Source: UBA1259 sp964453915 | Lineage (GTDB): Bacteria; Bacillota; Clostridia; Christensenellales; Borkfalkiaceae | Reading direction: 5' to 3' | NCBI GenBank assembly: GCA_964453915.1 | Contig: CAYVPW010000013.1 | Coordinates: 1-32,713 of the forward strand | DNA length: 32,713 nt | Shown: positions 24,845 through 32,619 of the stretch, one piece after another | How the letters are laid out: the number at the start of each line of letters is the position of its first letter | How positions within the stretch are numbered: the first letter of the stretch is position 1 | Program-made: the position numbers and the translations under genes | Notes under the pieces: generated by a model | What the model was told of the DNA's origin: nothing | What the model saw: only the letters and a program-made list of their open reading frames with translations | Database searches by the model: none

Positions 24845-26239
24845 TTAGAGTCTACTTTCTTTTATTTCGTTTTTACCATTATTTTTTGTTCCGGTGATTA
24901 TAGCACATACCAAATAAGAAACAAAAGCACAGGCAAGCAATACAACCGCCGCTATAACGTTTCCGCAAGAAACATCGTAGTCCTCTATTACAAGACTTCC
25001 CGCTATAATTACAAGCACTAAATAAACAAGGCTGATTGCAAACGCAATCACTATGCTTTCTAAACATGCTTTATTGTTTTTCTTGTCACTAAACAAACCG
25101 TACGTGATAGCACAAATTGCGCCGCCTACGGCAAAAACCAAAACGTCAAGCACAGCCCAGCAACCAACATTAAGCCCGACTATTCCGCTTTTAGAAAAAA
25201 GCGTTGCCAGAACCGTCTTTTTAAATGTGTCGTATCTTGCGATAGATGCAATTACACCGGCAGATAGTCCCGTTTCTACAATGTACGAACTGCTAGCCTC
25301 TTTAACTTCTATCACTAACATACTCTTTGCCAAAAGAGTAAGCACTATAACAATAAGCAATAAAGATAAGCAAGAGCAAATATTTTTTACTAAAACGTTT
25401 TTGCTTATAACTGCCTTGCCGCCTACGGATAACTTTATCGCAAATGCAATAAGCGTAAACACGGCAGAAATAATAAGCCCGCATTTTATTCCGGAAGAAG
25501 AAACCACGTCCGTTTGTTCGCTAACTACACCGTATAAGCCGTATTCCAAACTATACCCATATTCAAATGCTTTGGTAAGAGCCGCGGTGACCGCAAACGT
25601 TCCTAACGCAATCGCAAGAAAAATCGCAATACTGTTATTGCTTTTATTTTTTACTATCCCTTTGCCGAACTTTATGCTTGCGACAAGCAACATAGAAAAA
25701 GACGTAAGAATATTTGCCACTAGCACAACTAAAAACAATATACAATAAATTTTGTATTCCACAGAAATTTTAGACAATGCATGCGAAGTCCCCACGTCGT
25801 TTTCTAAAATTCTTATAATCTCCTTAAACAAGTTTATGCTATTTGCGCTTCCCGTACTCACTAACTTGCCGTTATATTCGGTATTTACGTTCATAAAGAA
25901 ACTGCAAACAAATAAAACTAGCAAAGCGGCAAGCATAAAAGAAGGAATTACTATACCGGCAACCTTTTTATAAACGGCATATCCTTTTCCCTTTTCTTTT
26001 ACTTTACTGCTCGCTACGCTGTATGTAGCAACACATTCCGTCGCAACGGTTTCTTTTTCAGACTCTCTTTCTTTTTCCTTGTCAATTAATTTGCCGCCGC
26101 ATGCGGGACAGAACTTATAATTTTCATCGATTTCTTCTCCGCAAAACGCACAAATCTTTTTTCCGTCAAGCCTTGCACCACATTCAGGGCAAAACTTGCT
26201 GCCTTCCACACACTCCTGATGACAAAATTTACATTCCAT
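24845..26239 (-). CDS. Double zinc-ribbon polytopic membrane protein
   Basis: I do not recognise a specific function. The 464-residue protein starts with two C4 zinc ribbons (C3, C6, C17, C20 and C30, C33, C44, C47), then a charged linker, then about eight hydrophobic segments beginning near residue 94. Zinc-ribbon heads on membrane proteins are common in Firmicutes and usually of unknown role. A good AAAGGAGAAGGTTT ribosome-binding site precedes the ATG. The gene faces a small XRE regulator, and its promoter contains that regulator's likely operator (26314-26327), so it is probably the regulator's target. It is monocistronic, with its own terminator. Confidence 0.8.
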   Translation of the reverse strand: MECKFCHQECVEGSKFCPECGARLDGKKICAFCGEEIDENYKFCPACGGKLIDKEKERESEKETVATECVATYSVASSKVKEKGKGYAVYKKVAGIVIPSFMLAALLVLFVCSFFMNVNTEYNGKLVSTGSANSINLFKEIIRILENDVGTSHALSKISVEYKIYCILFLVVLVANILTSFSMLLVASIKFGKGIVKNKSNNSIAIFLAIALGTFAVTAALTKAFEYGYSLEYGLYGVVSEQTDVVSSSGIKCGLIISAVFTLIAFAIKLSVGGKAVISKNVLVKNICSCLSLLLIVIVLTLLAKSMLVIEVKEASSSYIVETGLSAGVIASIARYDTFKKTVLATLFSKSGIVGLNVGCWAVLDVLVFAVGGAICAITYGLFSDKKNNKACLESIVIAFAISLVYLVLVIIAGSLVIEDYDVSCGNVIAAVVLLACAFVSYLVCAIITGTKNNGKNEIKESRL

Positions 26240-26305
26240 AAACCTTCTCCTTTATAACCCCTCAAAAAACCCGCAATTATTAGTCGTTTTTATACGGTTT
26301 TCTTA

Positions 26306-26335
26306 ATACTATCACAAGAATACTTGTAAAGTCAA
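26306..26335 (-). promoter_or_regulatory. Promoter of the zinc-ribbon gene, operator in the spacer
   Basis: TTGACT (26330-26335), an 18-nt spacer and TAGTAT (26306-26311) preceded by TGA form a promoter with extended -10 on the minus strand. The palindrome ACAAG-N4-CTTGT occupies the spacer between the two boxes. Confidence 0.8.
26314..26327. promoter_or_regulatory. XRE operator site 1
   Basis: ACAAG AATA CTTGT, a perfect 5-bp inverted repeat with a 4-nt centre, lies wholly between the -35 and -10 boxes of the zinc-ribbon promoter. A bound dimer there would block RNA polymerase. Assignment to the adjacent XRE protein is inference. Confidence 0.72.
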
Positions 26336-26342
26336 TATGCAA

Positions 26343-26356
26343 ACAAGAAAACTTGT
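26343..26356. promoter_or_regulatory. XRE operator site 2
   Basis: ACAAG AAAA CTTGT is a second copy of the same inverted repeat, centred 29 bp from site 1. It lies 11 nt before the XRE start codon and upstream of the zinc-ribbon -35 box, so it could serve autoregulation. Confidence 0.72.
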
Positions 26357-26367
26357 AAAATATTTTT

Positions 26368-26574
26368 ATGAGTAAGTTTGGGGATAACCTTATAAGGTTG
26401 CGTAAAGAAAATAAAATCAGCCAGCAAGAACTAGCAGCAAAGATAGTCGTGACACAACAATGTATTTCCGAATGGGAACGTGGAAAAATAGAACCCACGC
26501 TTTCTAACTTATGGAAACTTGCGGACATCTTTGATATTTCCGTAGATTTTCTTATGGGCAGAAAAGATTATTGA
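26368..26574 (+). CDS. Small XRE-family repressor
   Basis: The 68-residue protein is essentially a single Cro/C1-type helix-turn-helix: IRLRKENKISQQELAAKI, then VTQQCISEWERGKIEPT as the recognition region, and LADIFDISVDFLMGRKD. It lacks any extra domain, so its signal, if any, is unknown. No ribosome-binding site precedes the ATG, and a TAAAAT box at 26356-26361 would put the transcript start at or next to the ATG, so a leaderless message is possible. It is divergent from the zinc-ribbon gene, and two identical-core palindromes lie in the shared gap. Confidence 0.88.
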   Translation: MSKFGDNLIRLRKENKISQQELAAKIVVTQQCISEWERGKIEPTLSNLWKLADIFDISVDFLMGRKDY

Positions 26575-26614
26575 AACAAATTTATACTCTAAAAATATCT
26601 TTTATAATAAAAAA

Positions 26615-26638
26615 CGACCGGCTGTAATCAGCCGGTCG
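26615..26638. terminator. Intrinsic terminator of pckG (shared with XRE gene)
   Basis: A perfect 10-bp GC-rich stem CGACCGGCTG/CAGCCGGTCG with a TAAT loop lies between convergent genes. On the minus strand it is followed by TTTTTTATTAT, a strong U-tract for the PEP carboxykinase gene; on the plus strand a weaker T-rich run follows. Confidence 0.92.
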
Positions 26639-26653
26639 CATTTTATATTTTAA

Positions 26654-28429
26654 TTATTTGTTAAGGTTTTTCTTTAACACGTCTAATTCGTCGTAAAGTT
26701 CCTTAGGCACTCTGGTAAGTTCGCCGTAGAATTGTTCGATTCCTTCGGTTTCCTTAATCCAGTTTTCTTTATCAACGGTAAGCAATTCTTCTATGGTTGC
26801 TTCGGTCACGCCGTCAAGACCTTCTATGTTGATGTCCTTAGCGTTAGGAACATATCCGATAGGAGTTTCAACTGCATCTACCTTATCTTCGCAACGATCA
26901 AGAATCCATTCTAACACGCGAAGGTTATCGCCGAATCCGGGCCATATAAAGTTGCCTTCGTCATCGGTTCTAAACCAGTTAACGTTGAATATCTTAGGTT
27001 GGTTTTTAACCTTTTTGCCCATTTCAATCCAGTGTGCAAAATAGTCGCCCATATTGTATCCTACGAAAGGACGCATAGCCATGGGGTCACGTCTTACAAC
27101 ACCAACTGCACCGGTAGCGGCAGCAGTCGTTTCACTTGCCATAATAGAACCTACGAACACGCCGTTGTTCCAATCTTTAGATTGATATACGAGCGGAGCG
27201 GTTTTTGCACGTCTTCCGCCGAATATAATTGCAGAAAGCGGAACGCCGTTGGGTGCTTCGAATTGATCGGATAAGCAGGGGCAATTCTTGGTAGGAGCGG
27301 TAAATCTGCTGTTGGGGTGTGCACCGCAAGTAGACTTATCTTTTTTGTCGTACTTAGTGTAATCCCACTTTTCTCCACGCCAGTTGATTGCGTTCTTGGG
27401 AGGATTGTTGTCTAAGCCTTCCCACCAAACCGTACCGTCGTCAAGATTTTCTACAACGTTGGTGAAAATAGTATCTTTCATAGTAGAAAGCAAAGCGTTG
27501 GGGTTGGATTTCATACTAGTTCCGGGAGCAACGCCAAAGAAGCCGTTTTCGGGGTTTACCGCCCAAAGTCTTCCGTCGTCACCTACTCTTATCCATGCAA
27601 TATCATCGCCTACGCACCAGCACTTATAGCCTTTCTTTTGATAAATTTCCGGAGGTATAAGCATTGCTAAGTTGGTCTTTCCGCAAGCAGAGGGGAATGC
27701 AGCCGCAACGTATTTAATTTCGCCCTTAGGATTTTGAATTCCTAAAATAAGCATATGTTCTGCCATCCAACCCTCGGTTTTGCCAAGATAAGATGCAATA
27801 CGAAGTGCAAAGCATTTTTTTCCTAAAAGAACGTTTCCGCCGTAGTTAGAGTTTACGGACATAATAAGGTTTTCTTCGGGGAAGTGGCAAATGTATCTTC
27901 TTTCTTCGCAAAGATCTGCATAAGAGTGTAAGCCCTTAATAAAATCTCCGTCTCCCAAAGTATCTAAAACAGCCTTGCCTACTCTGGTCATAATAGCCAT
28001 ATTCAAAACTACGTAGATAGAGTCGGTAAGTTCTATACCTATTTTAGAGAACTTACTGCCTACCGCACCCATAGAATAGGGAATTACGTACATAGTTCTG
28101 CCCTTCATTACGCCCTTGAAAATGCCGTTTAGCATATCGAGCGCTTCGCTCGTTTCCATCCAGTTGTTGATAGGAGAAGAATCTTCTTTTACCTTAGAAC
28201 AAATAAAGGTTCTGCCTTCTACCCTTGCAACGTCGTTAATTTGAGTACGGTGAAGGTAGCATCCGGGCAACTTTTCTTGATTTAACTTGATAAGAATATT
28301 TTCCTTAACAGCCTGTTCTCTAAATGCTTCGAGTTGCTCTTCGCTTCCGTCAACCCAAACTACGTTGTCGGGCTGACAAAGTTCTTTTGCTTCATTGATA
28401 AAGTCCAAAAGTTTCTTGTTGGTCGTCAT
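26654..28429 (-). CDS. pckG: Phosphoenolpyruvate carboxykinase, GTP type
   Basis: The enzyme interconverts oxaloacetate and PEP with GTP/GDP (or IDP). The 591-residue protein shows the P-loop FPSACGKTN (245-253) with the reactive Cys249 of the GTP class, the GDDIAWI metal site (274-280), the R-loop region near RTQIND, and GRRAKTAPLVY. ATP-type PckA is more usual in Firmicutes. Codon choice near the start (ATC/ATT rather than ATA for Ile, frequent AAG for Lys) differs from neighbours and suggests high expression. AAGGAG fixes the start. A consensus-like promoter and a roughly 95-nt leader with a hairpin precede it. In anaerobes it may run towards oxaloacetate and succinate. Confidence 0.95.
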   Translation of the reverse strand: MTTNKKLLDFINEAKELCQPDNVVWVDGSEEQLEAFREQAVKENILIKLNQEKLPGCYLHRTQINDVARVEGRTFICSKVKEDSSPINNWMETSEALDMLNGIFKGVMKGRTMYVIPYSMGAVGSKFSKIGIELTDSIYVVLNMAIMTRVGKAVLDTLGDGDFIKGLHSYADLCEERRYICHFPEENLIMSVNSNYGGNVLLGKKCFALRIASYLGKTEGWMAEHMLILGIQNPKGEIKYVAAAFPSACGKTNLAMLIPPEIYQKKGYKCWCVGDDIAWIRVGDDGRLWAVNPENGFFGVAPGTSMKSNPNALLSTMKDTIFTNVVENLDDGTVWWEGLDNNPPKNAINWRGEKWDYTKYDKKDKSTCGAHPNSRFTAPTKNCPCLSDQFEAPNGVPLSAIIFGGRRAKTAPLVYQSKDWNNGVFVGSIMASETTAAATGAVGVVRRDPMAMRPFVGYNMGDYFAHWIEMGKKVKNQPKIFNVNWFRTDDEGNFIWPGFGDNLRVLEWILDRCEDKVDAVETPIGYVPNAKDINIEGLDGVTEATIEELLTVDKENWIKETEGIEQFYGELTRVPKELYDELDVLKKNLNK

Positions 28430-28450
28430 TTTGTTTCTCCTTATGAATTT

Positions 28451-28476
28451 CGGGAAAAGGTAATTGCCTTTTTCCG
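28451..28476 (-). promoter_or_regulatory. Hairpin in the pckG 5' leader
   Basis: A 10-bp stem with one A-C mismatch in the RNA (28451-28460 with 28467-28476; arms CGGAAAAAGG and CCTTTTCCCG) ends 8 nt before the ribosome-binding site at 28437-28442. It may stabilise the message or take part in control. It matches no riboswitch I know. Confidence 0.5.
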
Positions 28477-28530
28477 TATTATTGCCTTAATTTATTTTTT
28501 ATTGTTTTAATAAAAATCTCATCGTTCCGC

Positions 28531-28559
28531 AGTATATATTCTATCACACGTTTGGTCAA
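28531..28559 (-). promoter_or_regulatory. pckG promoter (sigma-A)
   Basis: TTGACC (28554-28559) and TATACT (28531-28536) are separated by 17 nt on the minus strand. The predicted start near 28524 gives a leader of about 95 nt. Confidence 0.8.
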
Positions 28560-28722
28560 AAGTAAACACTAAAACGAAAATTTTTATTTTTTTATACGCT
28601 GTAAGGCGTTTTGTTCAAACCGTTTTGCTTGTTTTTTCTTTTTTTAGTCTTTTTTATACGCAAACTGTCATAATTCGGCAAGCCGTTTAGTATATTGTTT
28701 AATAAAAACTTTAGAGAGCATT

Positions 28723-29739
28723 ATGGATTACGTTAAAAAAGTGGTCGTTTTAAGCCAAGTAGAAGAAGGCTTTTCTCTATCCCAAAAAAGAGTAAGCGCA
28801 ATAGCGAGAATAGAAATAGAGGGCGGCGTTGCCACGCTTTATTTTTCCGCCGTAAACTTTGCCGCAGCAAAAAACGGCGAATATGTCCTTTTTATAATAG
28901 ACGAAAACAAAAAACTTTATTCTTTTAATTTAGAAAAACGCCCCGTTTCGGAAAGAAAAGTTTTTGAAACGCCGCCTAAAATAGACAGCGGATTTTCCGC
29001 CGCAGTTTTTTACGTGGAAAACGATTTACCCGTAATGGTCGCTTTTTTCGGTAAAGACGTTAATAATTTAAATATGAGCTCTTTTAAAAAAATCGTCTTG
29101 GAAAAATATTTAGAAGCAAAAAAGAAAACCAAATCGATTATTAAAGAACAGGAAACGATATTAAAAGAAACGGAAGTCAACAAACAAGAATATAACGACG
29201 AAGCGGTAGCAACCGAAAACTATTATCTTAAAGACGAAGACTTTAAGGATAAACTTAAAATATTTGAAGTAATAGACAAAGAAAATGTACGAATTCAAAA
29301 TGAACTGCCTTTTAGCGCAAGCGAAAAAGAAAAGAAAGAAAATGAAAATAGCGGTATCCGTTTGCAAAATGAAGCAAACGATTTCGGCGGCAAAGAATAT
29401 TCAAAAGAACACCCCTACTACGACACGGCAAAAGCCGAACTAGAAGAGGTACTTTTAAAATTCCCTTCGGAAACTCGACTAGAAAATAATCTGCCGGAAA
29501 GCCGCTTTGTAAAAATAAACTATTCCGAAAACAAATACTACGTTGTCGGCGTAATTAAAGAACAAGGAAAAGAAAAATACGTTTGCTACGGCGTCCCCGC
29601 AAAATACTCTGCCGAACCACCGAAAGAACTTAAAGGATTTTGTTCTTTTATTCCGCTTTCTGTTTTTGACCTTTCGGGAGAAGGATATTGGATGATGTTT
29701 CAAGACGCAATCACAGGGGAATGTGTAAAAAAAGATTAG
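28723..29739 (+). CDS. Unrecognised two-domain protein
   Basis: I cannot assign a family. The 338-residue protein lacks a signal peptide and membrane segments. Residues 1-120 look like a compact beta-rich domain (KKVVVLSQVEEGFSLSQKR, then alternating hydrophobic strands to VMVAFFG). Residues 121-225 are highly charged, Lys/Glu-rich and probably coiled or disordered. Residues 226-338 form a second, aromatic-rich domain beginning HPYYDTAKAELEEVLLKFP and containing YYVVGVIKEQG, KYVCYGVPAKY and GYWMMFQDAITGE. It is transcribed alone and convergent with the spoIIR-sleB-ypeB operon. A role in the spore cycle is only a guess from position. Confidence 0.75.
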   Translation: MDYVKKVVVLSQVEEGFSLSQKRVSAIARIEIEGGVATLYFSAVNFAAAKNGEYVLFIIDENKKLYSFNLEKRPVSERKVFETPPKIDSGFSAAVFYVENDLPVMVAFFGKDVNNLNMSSFKKIVLEKYLEAKKKTKSIIKEQETILKETEVNKQEYNDEAVATENYYLKDEDFKDKLKIFEVIDKENVRIQNELPFSASEKEKKENENSGIRLQNEANDFGGKEYSKEHPYYDTAKAELEEVLLKFPSETRLENNLPESRFVKINYSENKYYVVGVIKEQGKEKYVCYGVPAKYSAEPPKELKGFCSFIPLSVFDLSGEGYWMMFQDAITGECVKKD

Positions 29740-29772
29740 TTTTCACAAATCGTTTCTATGTTTTTAAAATCA

Positions 29773-29809
29773 AAAAGCACGGATACTTTTAAAATCATTC
29801 CGTGCTTTT
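29773..29809. terminator. Bidirectional intrinsic terminator
   Basis: An 11-bp stem AAAAGCACGGA/TCCGTGCTTTT (29773-29783 with 29799-29809) encloses a 15-nt AT-rich loop between convergent genes. The arm sequence is shared with the terminator at 171-206. Confidence 0.85.
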
Positions 29810-29839
29810 ATATTTATATACTTGTTCTATACGCAAGGG

Positions 29840-31384
29840 CTATATAAGCAAAGTCCCTTCCGTAGATTCTATCACCTTAAACATTTCAACCTGTCTACCC
29901 GTCTTTGCATCTATATAAACAAAGTATTGACTTTCATCGTAATTGCCGCTAAATTCATAGCACAACACCTCGCTGCTGGTTCCAACGGGAACAAGCGCAA
30001 GCCTTGCGGTTTCTATTTCTATATTTTCGGAAACAAAACTTTTTGCTTGTTCTTTACTCAAAGCGGGCGTAGATATTTTTCTTTCTGTATGGTTTGTATA
30101 ATAAGAAGAACTTTCAAAACCTATTACCATAGAAGTTTCCGCACAAACCCTTATTTTTATCATGTCAGAGTAAACGACCACTCCGTTTAAATCAAATGCA
30201 AAGTTTATCGTGTAAACGTTATTAGACAAATTGCTCCAAACGGGTTTCATTCCGGCAATGCCCAAGCCTTCTATAAATTCGCTTGCCACTTCTCTTACCC
30301 TTGCGCCTTCTATATTAACGTCTTTGCAACTTCCGCTCATATCGAACATAATAAGGTTTCCACCCTGCTTAGATATTTGAGCAAACAGTTCTTCCCCGTC
30401 CTTTTCCGCCGTAACGTTATAACATTTAATGCCGTTTTCGGTTTCTCCCACAGCCTTTATTTTTTCTATTCCGTATCCGGAAAAAATTTCAGCAAACCGC
30501 TCTTCCGCTTCGGCTTTAGATATTTCGTTCCCGCTAATTCCCTTTATTTCTCTTTGATTTATGCCATCAGAAAAAGGTCCGTCGTATATAAGTTCGGGAT
30601 AATTTACGGAAAGGTTTTGAAGTTCGTTAAACCCGCTTATCACCACGTTTCCGTCGTTGCCGTCCGCAAGAGAAGAAAAAGAAAAGTCGTTGCCCATTTT
30701 TTGAGTCATCGTTATCAAAGACTCTTTAAAGGATTTATTCGCTTCGTATAAACTCACCAAATCTGCAACGTCTTTCTCCGTAAAATTTTCTCCGTTAACA
30801 AGTTTTTTATTTAAATACTTTGCATAATCGCCTATTTGGTTAACTAATTTAGTAGTGTAAAACTTGCTTTGGTCTTCTATGGGGAGTTGTTGCAAATCGT
30901 TTTCCGCAAGTTCGCTGTTTATGGCAACGTCCGTTAAATAAATTTGTATTGCGCCCCTATCTTTAGATGCAAATATTTTAGAAAGGTTTACGTCTATATT
31001 ATCAACCCTATCCACCGTATCGTAAAAGGACTTTTGATAGGTTGCTTCTAACGCCGTGTCGTTTTCCGAAGGCATTAAAAAGGTAAACGTGAGTGCGGAA
31101 GCAAGCACCAACGTTGATACGCCAAGTGTAATCACTGCCGCAAGCCACCCGCCGTTTTCAGGTTTCTCTCCGTTGTTTTTTTTTGCTTTTTTTTGTTCTT
31201 TTTGCCTTTTTTTATATAACTTTTTCTCTTCTTTTTTCTCTTTAAGTTTTATTTTTTCTCTCGCAAGAGCAATCCTTTTTTCTGCCATGCAACGCTCTTT
31301 TTCTTCTCTATCGTTTTGTTTTATACAAGATTCTCCGGCAACGTTTTCTACCTTTTCTACTGCATTATTCTTTTTTTCTTCCAT
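29840..31384 (-). CDS. ypeB: Germination protein YpeB
   Basis: YpeB is a spore inner-membrane protein needed for SleB to accumulate and act in the spore. The 514-residue protein has one transmembrane helix (about 80-103), an external helical domain with the hallmark YPELIYDGPFSDG, and PepSY-type repeats in the C-terminal half. It is longer than the Bacillus protein (about 450) because of a highly charged Lys/Glu-rich cytoplasmic extension of about 75 residues. The ribosome-binding site AAGGGGGGGAT sits on the sleB stop codon; a later Met33 could be an alternative start but lacks such a site. It is last in the spoIIR-sleB-ypeB operon. Confidence 0.92.
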   Translation of the reverse strand: MEEKKNNAVEKVENVAGESCIKQNDREEKERCMAEKRIALAREKIKLKEKKEEKKLYKKRQKEQKKAKKNNGEKPENGGWLAAVITLGVSTLVLASALTFTFLMPSENDTALEATYQKSFYDTVDRVDNIDVNLSKIFASKDRGAIQIYLTDVAINSELAENDLQQLPIEDQSKFYTTKLVNQIGDYAKYLNKKLVNGENFTEKDVADLVSLYEANKSFKESLITMTQKMGNDFSFSSLADGNDGNVVISGFNELQNLSVNYPELIYDGPFSDGINQREIKGISGNEISKAEAEERFAEIFSGYGIEKIKAVGETENGIKCYNVTAEKDGEELFAQISKQGGNLIMFDMSGSCKDVNIEGARVREVASEFIEGLGIAGMKPVWSNLSNNVYTINFAFDLNGVVVYSDMIKIRVCAETSMVIGFESSSYYTNHTERKISTPALSKEQAKSFVSENIEIETARLALVPVGTSSEVLCYEFSGNYDESQYFVYIDAKTGRQVEMFKVIESTEGTLLI

Positions 31385-31393
31385 ATCCCCCCC

Positions 31394-32086
31394 TTAAACT
31401 GCAAACACGTGATTGCCTATCGTCACGGTAGTCTTTCTCGAAAAAATCCACGAACTGGTCGCCGTTGTAGGATTATAGTAATAAATCGCACCGTAGGTAG
31501 GATCCCAACCGTTCATTGCGTCCTGCGCCGCCTTTTTTGCAGTGGCGTTCGGCGTTAAGTTTATTTGCCCGTCGCTTACCGCGGTAAAAGCGTATTTTTG
31601 ATAAATAACACCGCTCATCGTATTAGGAAAAGACGAGCTTTTTATTCTGTTCATAACCACTGCACCTACGGCAACTTGTCCTGTATAAGACTCTCCGCGC
31701 GCTTCACCGTAAATGAGTCTTGCCAAAAGATTTATATCCGAATCGGAATACGAAGAAGAGTTAGCCCCGCCCGAAAGCGTCATTCCCAAAGCGGCAAGCG
31801 TTTTTGTTCCTACTATACCGTCTGCGACAAGTCCGTTTCTTTTTTGAAAGTATATTACGGCTTTTTTTGTTTGCGAACCGAAAATACCATCTACGTTTCC
31901 GGAATAATATCCCCAGTTTTTAAGTTTTCTTTGCATAGTTTTAACATTGCTACCGGTATTACCTTGTTTTAGTACGGCGGCATACGCCGTTTCTACCCTT
32001 TCGGCACTTGTAGAAACAACCGTAAAACACACCCCGACAGACACTATCATTAAAACAAGCGCAACTACTCTTATTTTCTTTTTCAT
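31394..32086 (-). CDS. sleB: Spore cortex-lytic enzyme SleB
   Basis: SleB is a lytic transglycosylase that degrades cortex peptidoglycan during germination. The 230-residue protein has a signal peptide (about 1-36, ending near TAYAA), a peptidoglycan-binding domain (residues 41-101, GNTGSNVKTMQRKLKNWGYY) and a hydrolase-2 catalytic domain (about 118-230) with the catalytic Glu128 in YGEARGE. The open frame runs 111 nt further upstream, but AAAAGGAGAAAGA directly before the ATG at 32086 and the signal peptide that follows decide the start. The ATG overlaps the spoIIR stop (ATGA). ypeB follows after 9 nt, the usual sleB-ypeB pairing. Confidence 0.95.
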   Translation of the reverse strand: MKKKIRVVALVLMIVSVGVCFTVVSTSAERVETAYAAVLKQGNTGSNVKTMQRKLKNWGYYSGNVDGIFGSQTKKAVIYFQKRNGLVADGIVGTKTLAALGMTLSGGANSSSYSDSDINLLARLIYGEARGESYTGQVAVGAVVMNRIKSSSFPNTMSGVIYQKYAFTAVSDGQINLTPNATAKKAAQDAMNGWDPTYGAIYYYNPTTATSSWIFSRKTTVTIGNHVFAV

Positions 32087-32619
32087 TCTTTCTCCTTTTT
32101 GTTTATAAACGATTTTATAATCTCGTAAATCTTGCTTTTGTACACGTATCCGAAATCTCCTTTTGTAAAACACAGCGGCGGATAGACCACACACCACCAG
32201 TTATCACCTTTTGCAGAACCCAACTCTATAATAAGCGCATCGTAAAATCCGCTTTCTAGCGTAAAATCCCCGTATGTTCTGGTGGGAAATTTTTCTTCTC
32301 TCATAATCGCCTTTGCCCCGTAAAAAAAACCTTCTTTTTTAAGAGTTTCTTCTGCAATTTCGCTTATATCGTTTAATCTTTCGGTTAAAGTTTTTTCGGC
32401 TTTGCTTTTAGAATCACACTCCGCCAAAAAAGGGGCAAGGTAATTTACTACTGCTTCTTTTACCAGATATTTTACCGCTTGATCTTCCTCTTTATTAGAT
32501 TCCGCTCGGATATGTATTCTCAGGTATTCCGTTCGTGGGCTTTGACCTTGAACTATTACGCCTGCGGATACTACAACTATTATGGCAAATATCAAAATTG
32601 TTATGCACGCTTTTTTCAT
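32083..32619 (-). CDS. spoIIR: Stage II sporulation protein R
   Basis: SpoIIR is the forespore signal that triggers SpoIIGA to process pro-sigma-E in the mother cell. The 178-residue protein has an N-terminal signal or anchor (about 4-24), the family segment EYLRIHIRAESNKEEDQAVK, FPTRTYGDFTLESGFYDAL and NWWCVVYPPLCF. It is shorter than the Bacillus protein (about 224) but includes the conserved core. AGGAGAAAGAAAA precedes the ATG. It is normally made early under sigma-F, yet here it overlaps sleB by four bases. The upstream 94 nt in the window did not show a promoter I can support. Confidence 0.95.
   Translation of the reverse strand: MKKACITILIFAIIVVVSAGVIVQGQSPRTEYLRIHIRAESNKEEDQAVKYLVKEAVVNYLAPFLAECDSKSKAEKTLTERLNDISEIAEETLKKEGFFYGAKAIMREEKFPTRTYGDFTLESGFYDALIIELGSAKGDNWWCVVYPPLCFTKGDFGYVYKSKIYEIIKSFINKKEKE

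Larger units (their letters stand above)
28430..28722. other. Divergent intergenic region between pckG and the hypothetical gene
   Basis: The pckG half holds a promoter (28531-28559) and a leader hairpin (28451-28476). The half next to the plus-strand gene is T-rich and shows no promoter I can support; a TATATT at 28691-28696 lacks a matching -35, and a weak AGAGAG precedes the start codon. No small gene was found. Confidence 0.5.

Noticed and set aside
26280..26528. Minus-strand frame across the XRE gene
   Set aside because: It runs opposite a clear helix-turn-helix gene and through the operator region, with no ribosome-binding site.
32087..32197. A longer SleB with 37 extra residues
   Set aside because: A strong ribosome-binding site and a signal peptide start at 32086; the extension overlaps the end of spoIIR in another frame.
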